A stretch of 64,000 nucleotides of DNA from Gonatopus flavifemur (Eukaryota; Arthropoda; Insecta; Hymenoptera; Dryinidae), in NCBI GenBank assembly GCA_018340375.1, contig JAFFJZ010000020.1, positions 5,270,001 through 5,334,000 on the forward strand, given 5' to 3'. Each line of letters opens with the position of its first letter. The stretch's first letter is position 1. Both the position numbers and the translations under genes were made by a program. The notes beneath the pieces are model-generated. The model saw only the letters and a list, made by a program, of their open reading frames with translations, was not told the origin of the DNA and did no database searches. Positions 36,628-47,703 of this stretch are shown here, in pieces.

Positions 36628-36963
36628 CAGTTACCAGGCATTCAAATAGTTTTGGAATTACGCTTATAATAGATATTGGTCTATAATTTCTCACATCTGA
36701 TCTGCAGCCAGCCTTGAAAATAGATGGGATCGAACTATTTGTCCAGCGAGAAGAAAAACAACCAGAAGATAAGGGGGCGTTGAAGATCAACCACAGTGGT
36801 CGTGATAGTATATAGCTACAAGATTTTAGAAACAGGGGGGGAATACCATCATCACCAGGACCTTTATTTATATTCAATGAGTTGATCCCCATAAGCACCT
36901 CTCCAATGTTTATATGGAGTGATATTTTCAAATAATTATATTGGATGATAGACACGTTGATCC

Positions 36964-37542
36964 ATGCGATAAACCCATTTTTTCACCTGGAAACTACAAA
37001 CCGGGATAACGGGTTTTCGCTCGTAAAATCGTTCTAGAAGCAGTGATTAAACTCATAAGTACATGAATTTCTTTGTTTTTTCATGCCAAGAAGATTGGTG
37101 AAGAGCAAATTCAATTTTACTGCGGTTTAGTTTGTAAAAAATCGATTTCAATAGCTAAAAGTGCCGAAAAACGGTCAAACCGTCATTTAACAAACAAAAA
37201 TTCATAACTATTTTTCTAACCCACTGATTCCCAAATTTTCAACGTGATTTTGAAGAGGACACATGAAGTTTTGAAAGAAAAAATAGCAATAGAATTTATT
37301 TGGGACTCTGAAAATTCAAAAAAATGGGAACCTAATCTATGGAAAAGTCAAATGAAAATTCATGGAATATTGGTTTTCAAGGCTATATTTTTGTGTCTGC
37401 GGTGTAAAATGTAAAAAGTAAGAGAAATTTGATACATATACAAAATATTCAAAAGTAGAGTTACAATTGAATTTATTCAAAGGCGTGACAATCGCTGCAG
37501 TAGAGTATTCTGTGATTTTCACACTCTCGAATTTCAAATCAG
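36964..37542. other. unique DNA
   Basis: No gene or element was recognised. Confidence 0.4.
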
Positions 37543-37760
37543 TGAAATCTCACTATTTCTACAGTTAGGAATCGACCACTGTATGAAATCAGTGAGATAG
37601 CAGTGAATAGTTATGCAGTAGGAGTTCTTCCTCACGGATTAGATCAGTGACATTTCACTACAGGGATTAGTGGATATTCACTGATTTTGCGCTGCATATG
37701 AACTGATTCGCAGTGGTCGACTCTTCACTGCAATCAGTGAGATTTCACTGTTTTCAATTC
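37543..37760. repeat. CAGTGA palindrome array
   Basis: Repeated CAGTGAAATCTCACTG-like motifs occur in both orientations around inverted copies of GAATCGACCACTG. The architecture is that of the CACNG elements, but clear termini were not found. Confidence 0.5.
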
Positions 37761-37816
37761 AGAGAGCAGGTCGGTCAATTCGACTTTGTACAATATATTC
37801 GCGTTTTACGAGCCTT

Positions 37817-38045
37817 CACGGAAAAAAATGACCACGTAAGAATTACATGAAAAGTGAGGTTATAATTACGGTGTGGATTTCATGTAGAATTTACTCCAGA
37901 GTCCTGTTGGATTTACATTTACTTCAATAGCAATGTACACATAACATTGGTCCCAATGTGAATTTTACTCCAATTGCACGCGCTTCGGCAGTTATGTCAA
38001 AATAACAACAACCAATGCAGAATCCACATGTCATTTTTTTCCGTG
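37817..38045. mobile_element. CACNG-group element, TT flanks
   Basis: The ends are CACGGAAAAAAATGACC and TCATTTTTTTCCGTG, with TT at 37815-37816 and 38046-38047. The interior has CATGTAAATT/ATTTACATG-type motifs. Confidence 0.8.
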
Positions 38046-38281
38046 TTCGATCAAGAACACAAGTCGTATCGCGCGGGCTTTTTTGGTGACTCATTAGCTG
38101 GTGGAAATTTAGTATGGGTGTTTGAAATATGAAGATCATCGCCGAAAATTATATATCAAATGTTTTATTGTCAAATGAGGTCAAAAATGTGGATTACATT
38201 TATTTCAGCGAAAAAGAGAAATTTGACCCACCTACGCAAAAAACTAACGGGAACCACAAACTGCTCTCTAAAATCTTTGGA

Positions 38282-38530
38282 GTGAGATTTCACTCTTTAG
38301 CCAGCCAGAAGTGAGCCGGTCGAATTTTCGAGTGAAATTTTCACTCTTTTAGAGTGATATTCTGAGGTTTGAGGTTAGAAACTCACAACCACTCCGATGT
38401 TAGAGTGAATTTTTCACTCTAAAAGAGTGAGAGGTCACTCGAAACGAGTGAAAATTCCATTCGAAGCGGACAGGCTCACTTCTGACACTGAGTGGAATGG
38501 AACGTGCGATTTTTCACTCTTCCAGATTTA
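38282..38530. repeat. GAGTGAAA palindrome array
   Basis: Many copies of GAGTGAAATTTTCACTC and parts of it occur in both orientations. Related arrays lie at 52660-52735, 55020-55200 and 60130-60380. CTTTAGCCAGCCAGAAGTGAG here matches an inverted form near 60345. Confidence 0.6.
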
Positions 38531-39226
38531 GAGAGTGGAGTAGATATCAACCCCACATAAGCTACACGTCTTCACCTCGTCACAGTAAATCAGAAACTGA
38601 AGGGTCTGTCAACCTCGCCCCATGTTTAGCACCTTGAACGAAATTATGGTATAGGTCTCCAGTGGATTATGTCACTGGCTAACTTAGAAATGTAGTTTAA
38701 AGTTTACGTGGGGTAGATATCTACCCCGGTTTGAAGTTCTAGGGTTAAAATGCGTTCTCCAAATGAGGTGGATGTTTTAAATATCCTTAGCAGAAATCAT
38801 TCTAGTCACTCTCTAGGCCTTGCAAGGCGTCACCAGACCCTCGTGAGGACTCGTAAGGCTTGATAACGCTTCATCATAGTTTAGAGAATCACTGCAGTGA
38901 TTAGGATATGCTATGTATGTTGTGTGGTTGGACGAATTTATGCAAGGCTAGCGTCCAGGTAGCATGATTTAAGCGGCATAGTTGAAAATCAGGGACTCCA
39001 AAACCAGGATTGTCAACTGAGATTTTTACCTTCAGGCCGGCTGCCGGTCGGAGCCTTCGATTGGCTTATCAAAAGCCGTTCAAAAATTGTTACCTGACAC
39101 TATTTGTGGTAAACCTGCGTGAACCTAAAATTTATTTGATACCAGATGGGAATAGAATATCAAGATGAATAACATATGCCCCTCAACCTGATAATTCGAA
39201 AATAAAACCAGAAAAATGTAATTATA
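38531..39226. other. unclassified repeat-like DNA
   Basis: 38530-38750 has inverted GTAGATATCnACCCC motifs and ends AGGGTTAA at about 38745, so it could be a piggyBac-like remnant. 38815-38880 holds CCTTGCAAGG/CTCGTAAGG palindromes that recur near 50735-50795. No gene was seen. Confidence 0.35.
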
Positions 39227-39890
39227 CACTGAGAAAACACTACACTGAAGAAAGTTTGGTGCTTAACCTGGCATTTCAGTCAGGCGGAGAGTTGATATAA
39301 CTTTTTACACAAAATTCTTATCAAGGATTCAAGTATCTAAAACGTTCAATGGAGTGTCATTCAACAGATTTCTGGCGTGAAAGAGCTTCAACAGCGCTTG
39401 ATCAGAACTTGCAACAATCGGCTGCTAATTTCAGCTTCATCCCTTGCTCGGGATTTAGTGTATGAGCGGCACCAAGTTGTACGTACGGAAGCTGCGCTCC
39501 ATTGAAATGACAGGGGAGGATGATACTAGGCGTGGCAGCAGCCAAATCGTTCATCATAAACTGCGGGCAAACACTTCATGATAATTAAAATATCGCTCTG
39601 CACAGCACTTCTACTTGAATCAGAGAAGTGCTGTACAGAGCGATATTTTGATCAAAATGAAGCGTTTCGCCGCAGTTTGTCATAAACGATTCGGCTGCTG
39701 CCACGCCGCTAGTATCCCCTTAAGTAGCAAACTTTTTTCTGTGCAGATTAGGGTAAGGCGGGCTTCGCCGCGCGCTCGAGTTAACTGGATGTCGATTGAA
39801 ATGATTGACCGGGAACTTACTTCAATCGATATTCAGTTGACTCAAACCCAAACGCCTACGGAGTTGGCTGCAGTATTTTTTTTCTGAGTG
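39227..39890. mobile_element. CACNG-like element with central hairpin
   Basis: The ends are CACTGAGAAAAC and TTTTTTTTCTGAGTG. The flanks are TA and TG, which do not match. The central hairpin (39517-39719) has arms of about 95 bases, including GCAGCAGCCAAATCGTT and GCTCTGCACAGCACTTCT with complements. Confidence 0.5.
39517..39719. repeat. long imperfect hairpin
   Basis: GGATGATACTAGGCGTGGCA on the left pairs with TGCCACGCCGCTAGTATCCC on the right. The loop lies at about 39612-39622. Confidence 0.8.
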
Positions 39891-40147
39891 TGAGATTCGC
39901 AAAAAGACAAGAATATGGTAAAATGAAAATCGCCACGAAACGGAAAACAAGGACTGCTTTTGCCAGTTTTTTGCTAACCCGGCTCGGTCGATTTCCATTA
40001 ATCCGGAATAAGTAACCGGTAATTTGAATCCTGAGAGTTGGGAACTCTGTCCAGAACAGAACCTCGATTTTGTTCCTCTTACGCTGGGAGATAAGCAATT
40101 AGCTGCAGAAATTGAAAATTACTTCACGGAAGAAAATAATTTACTAC

Positions 40148-40853
40148 CAGGGCATATTCTAAAGAAATTTAAGAACTAACCGAAACGGTGGACACTCGAT
40201 TTCTAAAAAAGAAAATATCTGCGTGACGAGTATTTCTTGAATCATTTGATCCCACACAGCACTAAAGTCCCAGAAGAATTCATAAAAAATTCTTATTGAA
40301 TTGATTGGGTTCTTTATGAAGTCTTCGAGAATTCTTCTAGGACTGTGGTGCTGTGAGAGATACTTCCTTAATTTTACTTCTGGTATAAAGTCTTATTTTT
40401 TCAGAATGAATATCACTATTGAACTCACTATGTTGTGGAAGTCTGAATCGTTTATCGAAACGAATTATCAATCGAATAACAAAATGCTCTGCTGTTAAAG
40501 ACCCAAAATCTTGTAGTACATCCTTTGAATTATGTTCTCAATTCTAAGAAGTTCACTCAAGAAGATAAACATCAATAATTATTCAACAGATTTTTTAAAT
40601 TCGAATTGTTGTTTCGTTTTTATAAAAGATTCGAACTTCAAGAACATGAACCCACTATACCCCTTGATATGAGGCGCAAGGCTAATTCTATAACAGGGCA
40701 GTGTTGAAGACTCGATTTAAAAAAAGAAAAAGGAAAACATTGCACTAAAAATTGGGTAATTTCTTAAGAACTCACCGTTTTTACGTTTTAGAACTGATCT
40801 TTTTCTTTTAGAACTAACTTTTTGGTAAGAACTGACCCTTATAATATGCCCTG
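40148..40853. mobile_element. hAT-like non-autonomous element with CAGGGCATATT ends
   Basis: The ends are CAGGGCATATTCTAAAG and CCTTATAATATGCCCTG. The candidate 8-bp flanks (TTTACTAC and TTCATTGA) match at only about half their positions, so the assignment rests on the terminal repeat. It encloses a hairpin (40256-40356) and the foldback at 40437-40640. Confidence 0.6.
40437..40640. mobile_element. third copy of the TGAAGTTTGAATCG foldback family
   Basis: The ends are GAAGTCTGAATCGTTTATCG and TATAAAAGATTCGAACTTC. It lies inside the hAT-like element. See 10771-10971. Confidence 0.65.
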
Positions 40854-41046
40854 TTCATTGAGATAGTTGAGAATTCTAGTTAGGTAGCTAATTCGTGTCT
40901 TTGATATTCGGATAGCGAAAAATATTGCTGTAACGGTTAAATTTCAGCTACTATAGCAATAATTTGTGTTGCTACAACTAAAAAATAGCTACCGTAGCTA
41001 ATTTTTAGCTATCCAAATATCAAAAACATCATTTCTTTTCTGTGTT

Positions 41047-43500
41047 GTTCCAGCTGAATGTTAGCTGGCGTAAATAAAAGTTTAAGAGTCTGGAATATAA
41101 GTAAAATAGGGGATATTTAATGCTTTTTCTCACTTTAGTTCAATTGCGGATGATTGCATCAATCAGTCCAGGGATGCGGAAATTCGGCGCCAGCTTCGGC
41201 TTCGTGTAGAATTATAATTTTCTTCAGCATTTATTAAATGCGCGAAAAATCCCTAATCGAAAATTGCTTCCTCATTAGAGGGAAGCTTTGTGATCGTTCC
41301 GAGGGCTCGAAAATTTTTTTGTCTCTAAATTGAAAATCTTCAAGACCAAAACGTTTCTCAGAACTCAAATAACAATTTTGGTTCCGTGTATGTCTGTCTG
41401 TCTGTCTGTCTGTCATCATCTCTGTCGGTTTGTCAACAAATTGCTAACGCGAATATCTCCCGTTCTATTTATCCGATCGCCATGAAATTCATACCACAGT
41501 CGTATAGCGAGGAGATGATGATGGTCCCATATGATGGAGTTTCAGCCCAATCAATCCAGAACAATTGGTTGAGGCAGACGAATGTGAGCGAAATCGCGAT
41601 TTTCGCGAACGCGCGTATCTCATCTCCTGCTTCGCCGATTCTCATGACACTTATTAAATGTTTTAGAGATAGCCTGATGGTGGTCCTATATGAGTTTAAA
41701 GTTAATCAATAGAGAGGAGAAAGAAATTTCACTTTCAGAATCGATATTTTTGGAAATTTTGGGACATCTTTTTTAGAGCATGTCTTTGTTATATTGCACA
41801 GTAGGCCAGAAACTCAAAAAAGTGGGCAAAAATATAAATCCTTGGTCGATTTGTTTCAAACTGGGTCACATGGGGTTTTTCGGGTCGCTGATTACGAATC
41901 TGAAGTCAAAAATGCATAATTCAAGATGGCGGATCCAATATGGCGGACAAAAATTGAAAAATCAACTGAATTCGCTCGGAATTGGCTGTCACGGGGTTTT
42001 TGGGGTTGCTGATTACGAATTCGAAGTAAAAAATGCATAATTCAAGATGGTGGATCCAATATGGTGGACAAACATTGCAAAATTTTCGGCACTAGCCTGA
42101 AAATTGCTGTTCCAGGGTTTGTGGGGTTGCTGATCCAAAATCTGAAGTAAGAAATGATGAATCAAGAATAACGAACCGAGCTGTAATTGTAACATTAACT
42201 GAATTCGTTAATTCAGCGGATTTTATTTAACGCACTGAAATTTCTCAATCGATAACATTCATTTGATTAAAAATTCTGACACAGAGAAAATTCGCTCAGA
42301 ATTTTCACTGCAGATTCACAATCAGCAACCACGAACATTCCTTGATAATAAATTTCCAGCCAAACTCCGAATTGTTATATCAGATCTACCAGTTCGAATA
42401 TCGCATTATTGACTTTAGATTTGTAATCGATGATCTCACAAACCCCCGAACAACGAAGTTTGAGTGAATCCAGCTGATTTTATGATTTTAGTCCGCCATA
42501 TTGGGTCCTTCATTTTGAATTTTTTTCATTTCTTACTCCAGGTTATCATAATTGAACGTAATCACCAATCTCAAAAAACTTTGGTCACCGCTTTTCGAAA
42601 GAATACCGAAGAAAATATATGAATTCATTCGAAAATATTGAAAATCCATGTATGAAAGCACAAAAAAATCAATTTCTTCGATGTGTTTGTTAAAAGGCGC
42701 AAAAAGGCGCAGGTTGACTTAAAGTACACTTCATCCGGAATGTAATGAGCCTAATCTGATGTTCATATCTGGTGGAACTCAGGGGAATAGTCAATTGGAA
42801 GATTGGAAAATGATAAAAAACTCTATATTTCGTGATATTGTGTTCAGTTTCAACTATAAACAGTGAAGATGAACACTTTTCCCATCGTTTTAAGTTTGTT
42901 TCATTGTTTTTCTTCCTGAAAAAATACAAAAGAGAACTCTTAGATGAGCGAAGTTTGCAAATGATGCAGGTTTTCACATGACACTTGAACAGTAAAGTTC
43001 AACCTATTATGCTTGGGGATATTGGATTAATTTGTACATACATGCATCAAATCTCATAAAAATTTGAGAATAGTTGTCTCAAAGGGTCCTATAAATGATG
43101 AACTACTTGTTTTGTAAAAAACTCAAAGTTCATTTTTGGCATTTTTGGCCACTTTTTTGAATTTCTGGCCCACTGTGTATTGTTATGATCCGAATATCAT
43201 GTAAATTCGTTCAAACGTGACTACCAAAGAGATAAATGTTCCATATAAATTTTAGGTAAATTGGTTCGAAGAATCGAAGATAGGCTGGATCGATATGACG
43301 ATATTTTTTTTTTTTTTCCACAGGTCCATTTTATAAACGCACATGTTTCATCTTTCACTCATCCGATCCTTATGAAATTCATGCCAAACTCCAGCAATGG
43401 TCCTATAATGGTTCTATATGAGTTCCAGCCAAGTCCGTTAAAAGGAATCAAATTTTTGTTCCTTTGAAATCGATGACTTGAGTACTTTTTTGAGGGCCTT
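41047..43500. repeat. unclassified 2-kb repeat with TGTC run and 121-bp tandem units
   Basis: A TGTC microsatellite (41391-41413) is followed by CCGTTCTATTTATCCGATCG and GAAATTCATACCA-type text. This recurs diverged at about 43345-43430 (CATCCGATCC, GAAATTCATGCCA, CCTATATGAGTT). The middle contains tandem units. The whole resembles a widespread insect interspersed repeat, but I cannot name it. 41047-41380 shows nothing specific. Confidence 0.5.
41822..42176. repeat. three tandem units of about 120 bp
   Basis: The units start near 41822, 41947 and 42068. Each shares GGGTTGCTGATTACGAAT and CAAGATGGCGGATCCAATAT with decreasing identity. A related inverted piece (CCGCCATATTGGGTCC) is at 42490. 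Confidence 0.75.
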
Positions 43501-43531
43501 GTTTTTTTAACTTTGCCCAATAGTTAAAATG

Positions 43532-43877
43532 TATACCAGGTCATTCAATATGTCCGTAGGATAAGTAAAACCAAATAAAAGTTTGACAAAACTCGATTTT
43601 ATTATTGAACATAGTTGCCTTGAGGGCGATACAACGAGTACAACGATTTTACAACTTTCCGATACCACTTTTATAGTACGATTTCTCTCTCTGTTCAAAA
43701 TAGTCTTCAGTTTCCGCGATTACTTCATCATTGGACTCGAATTTCGTACCAGCAAGCATTCTCTTGAGATCTGAAAACAGGCAAAAGTCGCTGGGGGCTA
43801 AATCTGGAGAATGCGGTAGGTGGGTAAGCAATTCGAGGCCTATGTGTCATCCTACGGACTTTTTGAATAGACTGTTA
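43532..43877 (-). mobile_element. deleted mariner element
   Basis: Inverted ends are present: ACCAGGTCATTCAATATGTC at 43536 on the left and CCTACGGACTTTTTGAATAG at 43851 on the right. Both share TCCGTAGG next to the terminus, with TA at the borders. The body encodes the C-terminus of a mariner transposase on the minus strand, so this is an internal-deletion derivative. Confidence 0.75.
43560..43831 (-). pseudogene. mariner transposase C-terminal fragment
   Basis: The minus strand reads LTHLPHSPDLAPSDFCLF, the signature around the last catalytic region of mariner transposases. It continues SNDEVIAETEDYFEQREKS and YYKSGIGKL. A stop follows, then NRCTRCIALK and FNNKIEF, the expected end of the protein. 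The N-terminal DNA-binding domain and the first catalytic Asp are absent. Roughly 90 of about 345 residues remain. Confidence 0.85.
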
Positions 43878-44688
43878 GATAAAATACTTCGGATGCTACT
43901 TCGACAAAAACGAGGAAGCTTTATGCCTATCAGTTTGGCAGAGTTTTTAGTTCAATATTCATAGATCTAATCATCAAATCACTAAATTAATTTCCTCTTC
44001 TAAAATATTCATATTCCAAGCAGCAAAACCAATTATGTGACTGGAGTAAATTTTTAATGAAGAAAAAGTTAATCTCCGGCACAATAGTTTCATTGGAATA
44101 AACTCAACGTACAAGCATTTAGTCCTCCATCCATAGAATACGAAGTTTCCATAGTTGTTTCTCGGAAGTTTCAAGTTCATATCCGCTTTTATGCATTCTT
44201 CTTTTCTCGAAAAAAAAAACAACTTCAAAATTCACTATGAAAGATTTACACGTTTTTTCATTGTTGTTCAACCCACAACCCATACCTCCTCCCCCGCTTC
44301 TGTATCGAAGTTTATCGTTTTTCTCACGAAGCGCGATGAGTAAAGTAGGATGCGAAGTGACGCATCGTACGACGTTGAACCTCGTGAACTTCAAAAGCAG
44401 AGCGAACAATACGATTTCCCTTTCTTTCCTTTCGTAACTTATTTCTTCAACAAGTTTCCTCTCTCGCTTCATTCTTTTTTCACCTTTTGTCCTCTCTTCT
44501 TGTTTCATCCGTCTGATGCTCGGTGTTTCTTAACTCCCGAACGATCGTTCGTTGAATCTAAGTAGAAAGATCCTCCGTGAGAGATTGCGATGTCTCGAAA
44601 CTTCGTTCTTTTCTCCATTTTTTCCTGAATTATAAAAATCGAGTACGCACATTATCCGATACTTACTCCACTCGTTTGTGTTTATATA
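43878..44688. other. unique DNA
   Basis: No supported gene. Overlapping frames on both strands at 44119-44565 have no recognised domain. Confidence 0.4.
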
Positions 44689-44929
44689 CTGAGAAAAGTG
44701 TATGGGATTGATTACCATTTGCTCTAGTTATCATCGAGACTTTAGAATAGGAATTGAGTAGTGACTCGCGATTTGGTGATCGTTCCTATGTTAACCTATC
44801 GTTCCCATGTTAACGTAAACAGTTTATCGCACTCACTTCGATTTTGAATGGTACTTACTACAATTTCGGAATATCTGTCACCTAATTCCTATTTTTCCTA
44901 GTAATGGTTACCATATACTTTTCTCCATG
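44689..44929. mobile_element. degenerate CACNG-like element
   Basis: CTGAGAAAAGTGTATGG on the left mirrors CCATATACTTTTCTCCATG on the right, with TA at both borders. The first bases of the left end are lost. The interior has GGTTACCAT/ATGGTAACC-type motifs. Confidence 0.55.
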
Positions 44930-46175
44930 TACTTGTTTTGAAAGCCTACGAGTGAAATGAATTCATTCCTGGGAATTTTGTTGTTCATAAAATCGGGATC
45001 GTGCACCTGGTATTTATCATGCTCGAAACAATGCACCCTGTGGGATAAGAAATTGATTGGTTTTTGATTGATCGATTGTAAATTGTTGCGAGTGACACAA
45101 GAGTATCTGAAATATGCGGAAATTGTTAATCGAGATTTGCATTTTCACAAGTACTGCGTATATATATATATATATCGATCACTATACATTTGCAATATAC
45201 ATATAACGATAAGTTTTTCAGTTTCCTCCTTTTGATCTTTTTTTCCTTTTCCCTGCCACCACCGCCACCGCCGCCACCACCACCAGAGGTTTCATTCTGC
45301 TTTTTCTAGTTCATATAAAGCTCTCTTCTCTTTATCTGTATGGATTTGTATGTGTGTAACATGTGTAATTCATACTCATACAATGACAGAAACATGCGTG
45401 CGGGTGCTGTGGGAGGAGACAGGAGAAGCTGGCTGCCTGTCAGTAGGCCACATGTGTCGTGTTTTTTTGTACCACTGCTGCTGTCGCTGCTGCTATTACT
45501 CTCTACCAACCATACACTCATCCTATCCACGGACCCCACGACGATGACGGCGGCGGCGGCGACGACGACGACGACGACGATGCGGCAGCAGAACCCGGAT
45601 TGTCCACATTGGGCAAAGTATAACTACATATACAAGCAACAGCAGAATCACGATTGCTGTACTCTACCACCACGATCAAGCGAGTTTCCACTTGTATACA
45701 TACTTGTATGTATTAAAGAGCTGAGATCCCCGTGCGGGTGCGTGTACACGTGCTGGGACGCGCATGTATGCGATGCATAAATACTTCTGCGGGAGTCGAA
45801 GAAATATAAAATGGACGTCGTAAAAGGACAAAGAGAGGACGAAATAATAACGAATTCGATTCATTGGGGTATTTTTTTTCGACTTCTGACTGGTACTTTG
45901 AAATTATATATACCTACCTGTATGAAAAAAAAAATTTACAGACGCAACAAATATAAGTATCATATAAAAAATAGCAAATGTTTTGCTAGGTTGGCAAAGG
46001 AATTTGCTATTTTATAAACGATACCTCGATTTGCGGATAATTTAATGCAACTGGCATCAAATCTACTCTAATTTAGTTAGAATTACCACAAGTTGTTGTA
46101 AATACACGAAGAAAAATGGAACTCAAAAATATAATAATTTTTATAAACATTCGAGTCATATTTTCCGTTTTTGAA
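44930..46175. other. unique DNA with trinucleotide runs
   Basis: 45257-45290 is a CCACCG-type run and 45541-45585 a GCG/ACG run. The 146-codon frame at 45340-45780 is mostly runs of Leu, Ala and Thr from these repeats. An exon or untranslated region of a conserved gene is possible but unsupported. 45960-46020 is a TTGCTA-type element remnant. Confidence 0.35.
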
Positions 46176-47375
46176 TAAGGTAACTGACCCCATTAGCGAA
46201 CGCGACCCCTTTAGTGAACCTCGAGATAATAAAACCTCTTTGGCGAACAAGAAGGGTTTACCTATTACGTGGTGTGAAGATTATTTCAATCTTCAAACAT
46301 TATTGTTCGTGACGAATGCGAAAACAAATGGAAGAAAGAAAAATGTAATTCACGAAATAAATAAAGACTCATGCCGAGTGTCACAACGAGCTTTGCCTTC
46401 GTGAATCTTACAAGATGAGTTAAGAATGGACATTTTTTCAATTGTGCATTTTCATAGTATTAATGCGACCATTGAACTATTTTATGTATCCAATCCATTG
46501 ATATCATTCAAATTAAGATAATATAGGGTTATTTTCAATAACTGTCAGTCGCTAACCCAGAAAATTGCGCGTTCAGAAATACACACACGAAAATGATCGG
46601 TGAATCTATTACTGAACGAATAAACGTAACAATTCATATCATAGGTATCTACTCTAGGAAAAATTTTTCATGAATTCTCATAATGCGCATAATTTTTCAA
46701 TCAATCTATCAATTTCTCCAAGGGTTGGAATAAACATGTAAAATTATAAACTCTACTTGAAATTCACAATTTTTTTTGCCAAAGTAACTCAAGCAGCAAC
46801 AGAAGTTCAAAGTATATATGAAATAAAAACGTTGGTAGAATTTGAGAATGAGATACGAAGAACATATCATGAAAGTTCATAGAATATACGAATGGGACTG
46901 TTTTAAATGCACTCAGAACGTACATAGTACATTTGAAATGTACGATATTCATTCAATCGACGTTCGACTGACGTCCCGTCATATATTCGATTACATACGT
47001 TCGATGAATATGCATAACACCTATGAAAAGGTCTCATTAGAATGTGCACAGAATATATTTCGAATATCATCAGGAAAGTGATAATAACTCATCTGAGCAA
47101 CCTCAGATTCTACGCGTTCAGTAATGGGGTCAATCAGCGTTCACTAATTCATGCGACCCGTTCACTAATGGGGGTATTGTTAACATTTCATTAATTTCAT
47201 TATTTTTATTGTTATCACTTAGAAAATGAATAAAAAATCACGGTAAGAGGAAATTGAAATGCTCAATCTACCTCATTTACTCGTGGAAATTCATTTTAAA
47301 GAAATTATTCATGAAATAATTTATATTTAGAGTGCTTGTGTTCTTAAATGTTCACTAATGGGGTCAGTTACCTTA
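46176..47375. mobile_element. 1.2-kb TIR element of unknown superfamily
   Basis: The ends are TAAGGTAACTGACCCCATTAG and CTAATGGGGTCAGTTACCTTA. Further inward copies of GTTCACTAATGGGG lie near 47120-47175. No target duplication was found and no transposase frame is visible. Confidence 0.75.
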
Positions 47376-47455
47376 GATCGAAAACGATAGGATTTAGAAA
47401 ACGGATTTTCACTATAAGATATAAAAGATTATGAATACAAAGTGAAAGGTACGTG

Positions 47456-47676
47456 AAAAAAAGATGAGCTGAAATAACCATTTAATTTGTAAGCGCATAT
47501 GGACCCATTTTGTTCGTTAGAATAACCAGTTTTCTCCATTAAGTCAACTAATTTTCTGAATGAATTAATTATCCACAATTGGGACGATTAATAAATAGAT
47601 TTGCTATTCTAAAGAACAAAACGGGTCCATACGCGCTTACAAGTTGAATAGTTGTTTCAATGAATCTTTTTTTTTG
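47456..47676. repeat. foldback repeat
   Basis: Arms of about 70 bases carry TTGTAAGCGCATATGGACCC on the left and GGGTCCATACGCGCTTACAA on the right. It lies between two TIR elements. Confidence 0.75.
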
Positions 47677-47703
47677 TCGAGTGATAAAGACAATTGAAAT
47701 TAA

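Larger units (their letters stand above)
34340..36955 (-). pseudogene. LINE reverse transcriptase, interrupted and frameshifted
   Basis: In protein order, 36955-36628 reads NKGPGDDGIPPLFLKSC and NYRPISIISVIPKLFE. After the insertion, 35510-35043 reads YTDFTKAFDTVHH, SGVPQGSHLGPLLF and LLFADDLKLF. The last contains the catalytic ADD. A stop after ALQSD (35042) and another before KRMCKDF (about 34875) break the frame. 34873-34340 holds the thumb, including LVRPNLEYAFQIWSPH. Removing 35527-36627 and one CA copy joins VT to AEISPVF in frame. The palm residues are intact, so decay is moderate. The clade is CR1/jockey-like in the broad sense. Confidence 0.85.
34262..36963 (-). mobile_element. 5'-truncated LINE, minus strand, split by a later insertion
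   Basis: A non-LTR retrotransposon fragment is read on the minus strand from about 36963 to about 34262. It contains reverse transcriptase from its first motifs to the thumb and a 3' tail of about 80 bases. It lacks ORF1 and endonuclease, so it is a typical 5' truncation. A 1.1-kb element (35527-36627) interrupts it. Target duplications were not resolved. Confidence 0.85.
40125..41044. mobile_element. AGCTA-type CACNG element, TT flanks, split by a hAT-like element
   Basis: The ends are CACGGAAGAAAATAAT and TTTCTTTTCTGTG, with TT at 40123-40124 and 41045-41046. The right part repeats TAGCTAnnnTAGCTA. The insertion at 40148-40853 removes little of its own sequence. Confidence 0.65.

Noticed and set aside
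38282..38530. CRISPR-like array of regularly repeated GAGTGAAA motifs
   Set aside because: Motifs are irregularly spaced and in both orientations, in a eukaryotic context.
45340..45780. 146-codon frame with Leu, Ala and Thr runs
   Set aside because: Mostly trinucleotide repeat with no splice-compatible context that I could establish.
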